Shown one piece after another: positions 25,840-33,046 of a DNA stretch of 64,000 nucleotides. A program made the position numbers and the translations under genes. This DNA comes from Rhodocyclaceae bacterium (GTDB taxonomy: Bacteria > Pseudomonadota > Gammaproteobacteria > Burkholderiales > Rhodocyclaceae), in contig JADJEF010000019.1 in the NCBI GenBank assembly GCA_016702335.1, positions 53,497 through 117,496 on the forward strand. The letters are read 5' to 3'. Position 1 is the first letter of the stretch. Every line of letters starts with the position of its first letter. The notes beneath the pieces were generated by a model. That model saw nothing but the letters and a program-made list of their open reading frames with translations. It was not told the DNA's origin and searched no databases.

Positions 25840-26958
25840 ATGCTGGCCAACCTGCCTCCGCGTTATCGGCTGCCTTTGCTTCTGTTGGGGCTCATTGCGC
25901 TGGTCAGCGGTGTGAGCGGCGGCTTGCTGCGCCAGGGGGCGATGGTCAGCGACTCGGGATATCTTGCGCCCGCCATAAACAGTCACGGGGTACTCATGGT
26001 CACGGCATTTTTTGGCACCGTCATCAGTCTGGAGCGCGCGGTGGCGCTGGCGCAGGGGCCGTGGTATCTCGGCCCGCTGTGCGCGGGTTTGGGTGGCGTG
26101 GCGCTGCTCGGCGGTGAGGGCTTGCTGCCAGAGTCGGCACTGAACCTCGCGCCGGCCTTGTTCATCGCGGCCGCGCTGATTTTTTGCGCTGGCAGCTGGC
26201 GTGTCTGGCAACGTCAGCGGGCAATGTTTACGCTCACGCTGGGGCTGGGCGCGCTCAATTGGCTACTGGGCAATGTGGCCTGGCTGACGGGGCAGGGCGC
26301 GGCGGCGGTGGCGTTCTGGATCAGCTTTTTGCTCCTGACCATTGCCGGCGAGCGGCTTGAGCTGACCCGGCTACGGCCGCCGCAAACGCGTGCGGTCAAA
26401 CTGTTTGCGGCCATCCTGGTGCTTATTCACATCGGCAGTGCGCTGGTTCTGGTGCAGGCTGAAACCCCGCTGTTTGCCCTGGGTTTGCTGGCCATGGCCT
26501 GCTGGCTGGCACGCTTTGATATCGCCTGGACGACCGTGCGCAGCCAAGGTCTGCCTCGCTTCGTGGCGGTCTGTCTGCTCGCCGGCTATGCCCAGCTGGC
26601 CATCGGTGCGTTGATGGGGCTTGATGGGGCCTTTGCGAGTGGCCATCCGTGGCGCGATGCGGCGCTGCATGCGATCTTTCTCGGTTTTGTTTTTTCCATG
26701 GTCATGGGTCATGCGCCCATCATCTTCCCGGCCGTGATGCGGGTGCGCATTCCTTATCACCCAGTCTTCTATCTGCCCTTGCTGGTGCTGCAGGTCAGCG
26801 TCATGGCTCGCGTTGCTGCGAGCGTGCTCGGCGACACTGTGTTGCGCCAATGGGCCTCGCTGGGCAATGCGGCGGCCCTGGGCCTGTTGATCGTTACCTT
26901 GCTTGGGCGTGTGATCGCCGGGCGTGTGGCGGATCATGAAAGGAAGTCTGTCCCATGA
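25840..26958 (+). CDS. NnrS-like polytopic membrane protein
   Basis: 372 residues, about ten to twelve hydrophobic segments. It carries polar and His motifs in helices (INSHGVLMVTAFFGTVISLERAVAL, ALHAIFLGFVFSMVMGHAPIIFPAV) that resemble the NnrS/haem-copper-like pattern, but it is diverged from the nnrS that follows. The stop overlaps the nnrS start (ATGA), so the two are translationally coupled. Probable role in NO or nitrosative-stress handling in the inner membrane (by neighbourhood). The exact function is unknown. Confidence 0.7.
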   Translation: MLANLPPRYRLPLLLLGLIALVSGVSGGLLRQGAMVSDSGYLAPAINSHGVLMVTAFFGTVISLERAVALAQGPWYLGPLCAGLGGVALLGGEGLLPESALNLAPALFIAAALIFCAGSWRVWQRQRAMFTLTLGLGALNWLLGNVAWLTGQGAAAVAFWISFLLLTIAGERLELTRLRPPQTRAVKLFAAILVLIHIGSALVLVQAETPLFALGLLAMACWLARFDIAWTTVRSQGLPRFVAVCLLAGYAQLAIGALMGLDGAFASGHPWRDAALHAIFLGFVFSMVMGHAPIIFPAVMRVRIPYHPVFYLPLLVLQVSVMARVAASVLGDTVLRQWASLGNAAALGLLIVTLLGRVIAGRVADHERKSVP

Positions 26959-28136
26959 ACTTCTCGCAGCCACTCTGGCTGGTCGGTTTTCGCTCACTGT
27001 TTGCGCTGGCGTGCATTGCTGGTGCCGTATTGCCGCTACTTTGGTTGTGGCGTTACACAAGCGCCGTATTACCAGCGCCGACTTGGGGAATTGCCTGGGC
27101 AAGCTCGCCACTGATCTGGCATGCCCACGAAATGTTGTTCGGTTTTGGTGGCGCCGTGCTCGCGGGCTTTCTGCTTACTGCCAGCAAAAATTGGGTGGCC
27201 ATCCGCGGCTACCACGGTGGCGCTCTGGCGGCGCTGAGCGCGGCGTGGCTGCTCGATCGTCTGGCCCAGGTGGCCGGCGGCTACTTGCCATGGCCGCTCT
27301 ACGGCTTGCTGAGCAGTCTGTTCGTCGGGGCCTTTGTTGCCATGGTGTTGGCGACGCTGATTCGCCATCGTGCCAATGACAACTTTCGGGTCGACAACCG
27401 CTATTTCATTCTCGCGCTGCCACTGCTGTTGCCCGCGAAATGGCTGCTGCTCCAGCCCGAGCATTTTTCTGCAGGCGTCACGATGACGCTGGCGCTTTTT
27501 CGTCTGGCGTTTCTGCTCATGCTCGAACGCACCCTGACGCAGTTCATCGGTGCCGCCTTCAAGACGCCGCCGCGCCACCGACCGGTGCGCGAGCACGTCA
27601 CCAAGTCTGTAGCACTGGTGCTGGTCGCCGCGCCCTGGCTGCCGGCGTGGCTTGGCGCGGGCTTGAGTTTCTTGTGCGCCAGCCTGCTGCTCTGGCGCTG
27701 GTTGGAAAGCCACCTCCGGCAGGCCCTGAGCCGTATCGATATCGGCATCATGCTGCTGGGGCAGGGGGCGATCATCGCGCACCTGTTTTTGCAGGGCGCG
27801 CTGGCGATTGGTGTGGGCGTGGCGCAGACGTTGGCGGCGGTGCAGGTGCATCTGTTCACCGTCGGGGCGCTGGGGCTGATTGTGCCGGCGATGTTGGTAC
27901 GCATCAGCAAGGGCCACACCGGGCGCAAAGTGCAGTTTGATCGGCTCGACAAAGCCGTGCTCTGGCTGATGTTGGCGGCCCTGGTGCTGCGTGTCGGCTT
28001 GCCGGTCGTGGCACCCGCCAGCACGCTAGTTTGGCTGTGGGCGAGCGCCATTGCCTGGCTGCTGGCGTTTGGCACGCTGGCACTGCGCTACATTCCATGG
28101 TTATTGGCCGCGCGAGCCGATGGACGAGCGCACTGA
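26955..28136 (+). CDS. nnrS: NnrS family protein
   Basis: 393 residues, about twelve membrane helices. The family hallmark WHAHEMLFGFGGAVLAGFLLTA is present, as are the later HLFTVGALGLIVPAMLVRISKGHTGR helix and loop with conserved His. NnrS is a haem- and copper-containing membrane protein that protects cells from nitrosative stress during denitrification. Last gene of the ubiU operon, directly upstream of nirS. Residues ~37-45 (VLPAPTWGI), in the first loop before WHAHE, are encoded by the dispersed repeat. Confidence 0.9.
   Translation: MNFSQPLWLVGFRSLFALACIAGAVLPLLWLWRYTSAVLPAPTWGIAWASSPLIWHAHEMLFGFGGAVLAGFLLTASKNWVAIRGYHGGALAALSAAWLLDRLAQVAGGYLPWPLYGLLSSLFVGAFVAMVLATLIRHRANDNFRVDNRYFILALPLLLPAKWLLLQPEHFSAGVTMTLALFRLAFLLMLERTLTQFIGAAFKTPPRHRPVREHVTKSVALVLVAAPWLPAWLGAGLSFLCASLLLWRWLESHLRQALSRIDIGIMLLGQGAIIAHLFLQGALAIGVGVAQTLAAVQVHLFTVGALGLIVPAMLVRISKGHTGRKVQFDRLDKAVLWLMLAALVLRVGLPVVAPASTLVWLWASAIAWLLAFGTLALRYIPWLLAARADGRAH
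27063..27088 (+). repeat. Dispersed repeat copy inside nnrS
   Basis: GCCGTATTA, the invariant core CCAGCGCCGACTTG, then GGG. Read in frame as AVLPAPTWG in the first periplasmic or cytoplasmic loop of NnrS. Confidence 0.85.
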
Positions 28137-28175
28137 GACAGGTGAGTGCACGGGCAATTAGTCTGTCCGTTAAAC

Positions 28176-28189
28176 TTGATTGATATCAG
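28176..28189 (+). promoter_or_regulatory. Second FNR/DNR-type box upstream of nirS
   Basis: TTGAT-TGAT-ATCAG, nine of ten half-site bases. It lies 136 bp upstream of the perfect box, too far for class II activation, and may be an auxiliary site. Confidence 0.5.
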
Positions 28190-28311
28190 TAAAAATATCG
28201 ACAACGACCGTTGTCACTACCTGTATGAACCCGCTCTCAACCCCTGTCAAGTATTGATGGCAGTCGAATCAAGCGGCCAAGGAAAGCGGCGCTCTGCAAA
28301 AATGAATGGTA

Positions 28312-28325
28312 TTGATGATGATCAA
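28312..28325 (+). promoter_or_regulatory. Perfect FNR/DNR-type box of nirS
   Basis: TTGAT-GATG-ATCAA, a perfect match to the FNR/DNR/NNR consensus. A -10-like TAACAT lies at 28345-28350, placing a start near 28357-28360, about 39-41 bp from the box centre. This is a standard activator position for denitrification genes. Confidence 0.8.
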
Positions 28326-28446
28326 TAGTTGTACCCGCCCCGTTTAACATGGATCAATGTCCGTCTGTCTGGCGTGCTTAGCCTTCCGAACTCGTACGAA
28401 TCGGATGGTTTTCCGGTTCGCGGAAACCACCAGTGGAGGACACACC

Positions 28447-30165
28447 ATGAGCAAATCAAACCGGTTCGCACGACTTCTTCTTGCCACCACGCTGCCGCTG
28501 GCCTTTGCAGCGCAGGCATCGCAGAAAGATGTTACTTCGGCGGAAACCGCCTATCAGGCTGGCAGCTCGCCGCTGGCCAATATCGAGATGTATCAAGACA
28601 TCAACCCCAAGGCCCCGGCGATGACCAAGGCCGAGTTCGACAAGGCCCGGCAGATTTACTTCCAGCGCTGCGCTGGTTGCCACGGTGTGCTGCGCAAGGG
28701 TGCCACTGGCAAGCCGCTGACGCCCGATCTGACCATCGAGAAGGGCACCGAATACCTTAAGGTTTTCATCGCCTACGGCTCGCCCGCCGGCATGCCCAAC
28801 TGGCAGACCTCGGGTGAGTTGTCGGCTGAAGAAGTCGACCTGATGGCGCGCTATGTGCAGCAAACGCCGCCGCAGCCGCCCGAGTTCGGCCTGAAGGAAA
28901 TGAAAGCCAGCTGGAAGGTGATCGTACCGCCGGCTGACCGTCCGAAAAAGAAGATGAACAACTACAAGCTGGATAATATCTTCTCGACCACGCTGCGCGA
29001 TGCCGGTGAAATTGCCCTGATCGACGGCGACAGCAAGCAGATCATCAGCGTGCTCAAGACCGGCTATGCGGTGCATATCTCGCGCATGTCGGCCACCGGG
29101 CGCTATCTGTTCGTGATCGGGCGCGATGCCAAGATCAACATGATCGACCTGTGGATGGAAAAGCCGGACACCGTGGCCGAGATTCGTGTGGGCCTGGAAG
29201 CCCGCTCGGTCGAAACCTCGAAGTTCAAGGGCTACGAAGACAAGCTGGCCATTGCCGGCGCTTACTGGCCGCCCCAGTACACCATCATGAAGGGCGATAC
29301 CCTGGAGCCGCTGAAGATCATGGCCACCCGTGGCATGACCGTCGGCGATCAGGAATATCACCCCGAGCCGCGTGTCGCGTCGATTGTCTCGTCGCACTTC
29401 AAGCCCGAGTTCGTGGTTAACGTCAAAGAAACCGGCAAGTCCATCGTGGTTGATTACACCGATGTCAATCAGCTCAAGACTACCGAGATCCCGGTCGCCA
29501 AGTTTCTCCATGACGGCGGCTTTGACAGCACCAAGCGCTACTTCATGATCGCCGCCAACCAGTCGAACAAGATTGGCGCCATCGACATGAAGGAAGGCAA
29601 GCTGGCCGGCTTGGTCGAAGTGGGCAAGATTCCTCACCCCGGTCGCGGTGCCAACTTCATTCACCCGAAGTACGGCCCGGTCTGGGCGACCGGTCACCTG
29701 GGTGACGACACCATCGCCATGATCGGCACCGACCCGGTCAAGCACAAGCAATACGCCTGGAAGATGGTCGAGTCGATCAAGGGGCAGGGCGGCGGCTCGT
29801 TGTTCGTCAAGAGCCATCCCAAGTCGAAGAATCTTTGGGTGGATACCCCGCTTCACCCCGATGCGGCAGTGTCACAGAGCATCGCTGTGTTCAATATCAA
29901 CAATCTCGGTGCCGGCTACAAGGTCTTGCCGATTGCCCAGTGGGCAGGACTCAAGGACGACGGTGCCAAGCGCGTAGTGCAGCCCGAGTACAACAAGGCA
30001 GGTGACGAAGTCTGGTTCTCGGTCTGGAGCGCCAAGGACAAGGAGTCTGCCATTGTTGTGGTGGATGACAAGACCCTTCAGCTCAAGACCGTGATCAAGG
30101 ACAAGCGGCTGGTCACCCCGACCGGGCACTTCAATACGCACAATACGCAGCACGACGTTTATTGA
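28447..30165 (+). CDS. nirS: Cytochrome cd1 nitrite reductase
   Basis: 572 residues; ATG 28447 behind GTGGAGGA. A signal peptide (RLLLATTLPLAFAAQA) directs it to the periplasm. Residues ~60-150 form the cytochrome c domain with CAGCH at 75-79; the rest is the eight-bladed d1 haem propeller (e.g. VIGRDAKINMIDLWM, ATRGMTVGDQEYHPEPRVAS, GRGANFIHPKYGPVWATGHLGDD, HFNTHNTQHDVY at the end). It reduces nitrite to NO in denitrification. Haem d1 biosynthesis genes (nirC/F/D-type) do not follow, so they must lie elsewhere. A 16-bp-stem hairpin follows the stop. Confidence 0.97.
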   Translation: MSKSNRFARLLLATTLPLAFAAQASQKDVTSAETAYQAGSSPLANIEMYQDINPKAPAMTKAEFDKARQIYFQRCAGCHGVLRKGATGKPLTPDLTIEKGTEYLKVFIAYGSPAGMPNWQTSGELSAEEVDLMARYVQQTPPQPPEFGLKEMKASWKVIVPPADRPKKKMNNYKLDNIFSTTLRDAGEIALIDGDSKQIISVLKTGYAVHISRMSATGRYLFVIGRDAKINMIDLWMEKPDTVAEIRVGLEARSVETSKFKGYEDKLAIAGAYWPPQYTIMKGDTLEPLKIMATRGMTVGDQEYHPEPRVASIVSSHFKPEFVVNVKETGKSIVVDYTDVNQLKTTEIPVAKFLHDGGFDSTKRYFMIAANQSNKIGAIDMKEGKLAGLVEVGKIPHPGRGANFIHPKYGPVWATGHLGDDTIAMIGTDPVKHKQYAWKMVESIKGQGGGSLFVKSHPKSKNLWVDTPLHPDAAVSQSIAVFNINNLGAGYKVLPIAQWAGLKDDGAKRVVQPEYNKAGDEVWFSVWSAKDKESAIVVVDDKTLQLKTVIKDKRLVTPTGHFNTHNTQHDVY

Positions 30166-30500
30166 TCGAGTGAGTCGCTTTGACGCTCTTCGCCTGTAGG
30201 CGGAGAGCGTCAAATTCCCGAATTTCGGGCTGTTCTGGCAGTGCTTGGTGCCCTGCGGTCACACTCGGGCATGCCGTCTTCTTGGTCCATTTTTCTCGAC
30301 CAATTTTTTTTGCGCCTCGAACTTCCTTGCGATACAGCGCGCGCGGTATTATCGGCACGGGGCTAGAACGCCCTATGTTCAGTAATCCGATGGGAGTCAC
30401 ATGAGCCGGTTCGTACGAATGCTGCGGCTGTAAATGGCCTTGAGCAGCCCGAGAGCTTAAGCGCGGCCCACGACTTCTTTCTCACACGGCGCTATCAACA
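30166..30500. other. Gap of ~335 bp between nirS and the Crp/Fnr-PilJ gene
   Basis: It holds the nirS terminator hairpin, a second small hairpin (CCCGAA-T-TTCGGG, 30217-30229), a T-run, and an ATG-led 10-codon frame at 30401-30433 behind GGGAG (MSRFVRMLRL) that contains the palindrome TTCGTACGAA (30410-30419). That frame could be a leader peptide or chance. No larger gene was seen. Confidence 0.5.
30179..30214. terminator. Strong hairpin after nirS
   Basis: TTTGACGCTCT pairs with AGAGCGTCAAA, extended through CGCC/GGCG around a TGTA loop, giving a stem of about 16 bp starting 14 bp after the nirS stop. No clear T-tract follows, so it may stop transcription with Rho or protect the mRNA 3' end. 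Confidence 0.75.
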
Positions 30501-32006
30501 ATGCCCGGAACCCCTCGTATCGCCATTGAGGTTCGTTCGCTGATGGCCTGCCTGCCCCTGTTTGCCGGCTTGCGGCGCGAGAGCCTGACGCGGCTTGGTC
30601 AGGCGGCACGCCTCGTAGACCTGCCCGGGCACCGCGCCATATTCAGTGCCGGGCAGCCGATTCGCGATGCCCATTTCCTGGCCTCGGGCTCGGTCAAGCG
30701 CTTTGCCATGCGCTCAGACAATGTGGAAAAAGTACTTGAGCTGGTTGAGCCGGGAAGTCTGTTCGCGCTCAGCGAGGTGTTTGCTGGCACCACCTACGAC
30801 TCCTTTGCCGAAACGCTCAAGCCCAGTGTGCTGCTGACGATCAATCGTACGGCCTTGCAAGAAGCGGCCGCAATCGACTCGGCCCTCGCCATTCGCCTGC
30901 TACAGGCCATGGCGCAGGCGCTTCGTGAGAACGAATTCGACCATCAGTGTCACCGCTCGCTCTCGGTAGCGCAGCGGGTCTTGGACTACCTGCTTGGACT
31001 CGCCGGTGATCGACGGCAACTGGCGGGCGAGACGACGGTGCAACTGGGCGTCAGCAAGCGGTTGATTGCGGCGCGGCTGGACATGGCACCGGAAACATTT
31101 TCGCGCACACTGCGCCAGCTTTCCGACGATGGCCGCATCGTGGTGCAAGGACGCACCGTGCATATCCGCAACGCGACGCTGGCGGTGGAGGAGCGTTCGG
31201 CCAGCGGATCGGGGGGCGTATCAGGTAGCGCCTCCGGGCTGGCATTGGTGCGCTATTCGCGCCACGAGCGCGGCAAGCCGCATGCGAGCTATTCAACCGT
31301 CGAACTGGTCAATCTCAGTGGCCGGCATCGCATGCTTGCGCATCTGATTGCCAATGTCTGGCTGATGGCGGCGCGGGAGGCTGATGCGCCTTCCGCACGG
31401 GTGGCGCTGCGAAAATATCGCAACGAATTCGTGCGTAATCTGGCTCGTTTGGGCAAAGTGGATTGGCCGGCCGGTCTGCGAGAGCAGCGCGCGGTACTAG
31501 AGAGCAAGTGGCAGGATTTTCTGGCGCAGCTTTGCGCACCGGAATCAGATACGAACGCGGCGCGTCAGATATTCCTGCTTAGTGAAGCGGTGTTTGAGTC
31601 TGCGGATACGCTGACACGCGCACTTGTTTCGAGAGCTGATGGCGATCATGCGCAGCGTGTGAATATTGCCGGGCGCAACCGCATGCTGTGCACTCGTATC
31701 GTCAAGTTGTCTTTGTTTTCTGGCTGGGGTGTCTTGCCGGAAGTAATCGAGCGCCTGTTTTCTGAGTCGGTCAGCGAGTTTCAAAGGAATCTTGATTTCA
31801 TGAGAGCGGCTAGCCGGGGTTCTCCCGAAATTCGTGCTCAGCTTGGTGTCGATGCCGAGCAATGGCACCTGTTTCTGGAAGTGTTTGGGGCGGGTAAGCC
31901 GAGCCTCCATACACCCGCTCAAGCGCTGGAGATTTTCCGTGCCGGCGAGGCGCTGCATCGGCACGCCGACGCGACGGTAAAGTTGTTTGAGCTCGTTGCT
32001 GGCTGA
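30501..32006 (+). CDS. Crp/Fnr-family regulator fused to two PilJ/NarX-like P-box modules
   Basis: 501 residues, no membrane segment. Residues ~15-140: cyclic-nucleotide/FNR-type sensor fold (ACLPLFAGLRRESLTRLG, FLASGSVKRF, EPGSLFALSEVF). Residues ~150-225: winged helix with a DNR-like recognition region (KRLIAARLDMAPETFSRTLRQL). There is no N-terminal Cys cluster, so it is not an O2-sensing FNR; DNR/NNR-type NO sensing is plausible. Unusually, ~275 more residues follow with two P-box-like motifs, VNLSGRHRMLAHLI (270-283) and VNIAGRNRMLCTRIVKLSL (387-405). These match the PilJ N-terminal domain and recall the nitrate-binding P-box of NarX. Downstream of nirS on the same strand. It may couple NO/redox and nitrate inputs (inference). 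Confidence 0.85.
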   Translation: MPGTPRIAIEVRSLMACLPLFAGLRRESLTRLGQAARLVDLPGHRAIFSAGQPIRDAHFLASGSVKRFAMRSDNVEKVLELVEPGSLFALSEVFAGTTYDSFAETLKPSVLLTINRTALQEAAAIDSALAIRLLQAMAQALRENEFDHQCHRSLSVAQRVLDYLLGLAGDRRQLAGETTVQLGVSKRLIAARLDMAPETFSRTLRQLSDDGRIVVQGRTVHIRNATLAVEERSASGSGGVSGSASGLALVRYSRHERGKPHASYSTVELVNLSGRHRMLAHLIANVWLMAAREADAPSARVALRKYRNEFVRNLARLGKVDWPAGLREQRAVLESKWQDFLAQLCAPESDTNAARQIFLLSEAVFESADTLTRALVSRADGDHAQRVNIAGRNRMLCTRIVKLSLFSGWGVLPEVIERLFSESVSEFQRNLDFMRAASRGSPEIRAQLGVDAEQWHLFLEVFGAGKPSLHTPAQALEIFRAGEALHRHADATVKLFELVAG

Positions 32007-32134
32007 CTGATCTCGGCCTGTTGTGGCGCGGCTGGCGCGCGGGTCCCGAGATTTGACCAAGACGCCGTGCCGATGGCTTGTTATCCTTGTGCCATGACAA
32101 GCCGTTGTCGATTCGCGTGCCAGTTGATTTCATC

Positions 32135-33046
32135 GTGAGTGCGTCGCCTGACGAGGCCAATGTGCGCCGTGGGCTGTTGCTGGGCTTGCTCGCCATCACT
32201 ATCTTTGCCTTCTCGATCCCGATGACACGACTAGCCAGCGGTTCGGTCGAAGATCCTCAACTGCATCCACTGTTCGTCGCCTTCGGTAGAGCGGCGCTGG
32301 CAGGTTTGTGCGCCATCGCTTACCTGTGGTGGGTGCGCGCTCGCCGTATCACCAGCGCCGACTTGGGGGCATTCGGGCTCACAGCCGCGGGGGTGGTACT
32401 GGGTTGGCCGATATTCTTGGGATTGGCTGTGCGCGAGGTCGAAGCCGTGCATGCCTCGGTCGTCTCGGGCATATTGCCACTGGTCACCGCGATGATTGCA
32501 GCGCGGGTACTGCGTCAGCGGCCGTCTAACGTGTTCTGGCTGACTGCGGTGGCGGGCTGCGCACTGGTGATTGCCTATGCCTTGTTGCGCAGTTGGCAGA
32601 TAAGCGGAGCAGTGCATGTGGTGTGGGCCGATTTGTTATTGTTGGCAGCGGTCGTCAGCGCTTCCATGGGCTACGTCAGCGGGGCGGGTTTGTCGGCACG
32701 TATGCCCCCCGAGCAGGTGATCTGCTGGGTGCTGGTGCTCTCGTTGCCACTGACCCTGCCGGTGAGTGTTTATTACTCGCCGAGCACCGAAATTCGCGTG
32801 TCTTCATGGGTCGGCTTTCTCTATGTGGCGCTGTTCTCGATGTGGCTGGGGTTTTTCGCCTGGTACCGGGCGCTGGCTATCGGTGGCACGGTACGCGTCA
32901 GCCAGGTGCAGTTGCTGCAGCCGTTTCTTTCGTTGCTGTTTTGCGTGCCGGTCCTGGGCGAGTCGATTGATTTGCTCACGATCACCTTTTCACTGCTCAT
33001 TGTCGCTACGGTTTTCTTGAGCAAGCGGCAGGCGGTGAGTCGATGA
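32135..33046 (+). CDS. EamA/DMT-family transporter
   Basis: About 303 residues with ten hydrophobic helices in two EamA repeats (GLLLGLLAITIFAFSIPMTRLA; later VQLLQPFLSLLFCVPVLGE, the typical end of the second repeat). Drug/metabolite transporter superfamily, inner membrane; substrate unknown. The start is uncertain: GTG 32135 gives a typical short N-terminus, and TTG 32078 would add 19 residues. The stop overlaps the pabBC start (ATGA). Residues ~70-78 (RRITSADLG), in the loop after the second helix, come from the dispersed repeat. Confidence 0.85.
   Translation: MSASPDEANVRRGLLLGLLAITIFAFSIPMTRLASGSVEDPQLHPLFVAFGRAALAGLCAIAYLWWVRARRITSADLGAFGLTAAGVVLGWPIFLGLAVREVEAVHASVVSGILPLVTAMIAARVLRQRPSNVFWLTAVAGCALVIAYALLRSWQISGAVHVVWADLLLLAAVVSASMGYVSGAGLSARMPPEQVICWVLVLSLPLTLPVSVYYSPSTEIRVSSWVGFLYVALFSMWLGFFAWYRALAIGGTVRVSQVQLLQPFLSLLFCVPVLGESIDLLTITFSLLIVATVFLSKRQAVSR
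32343..32368 (+). repeat. Dispersed repeat copy inside the EamA transporter gene
   Basis: GCCGTATCA, the invariant core CCAGCGCCGACTTG, then GGG. It is read as RRITSADLG, a different reading frame from the nnrS and ubiV copies. Confidence 0.85.

Larger units (their letters stand above)
28137..28446. other. nnrS-nirS intergenic region (promoter of nirS)
   Basis: 310 bp, less GC-rich than its surroundings. It holds two FNR/DNR-type boxes and a plausible -10, described separately. No gene was found in it. CTCGTACGAAT at 28391-28401 resembles a palindrome upstream of the downstream regulator gene. Confidence 0.7.

Noticed and set aside
28456..29856. 466-codon frame antisense to nirS
   Set aside because: nirS is unmistakable and intact on the plus strand; the antisense frame has no recognised domain.
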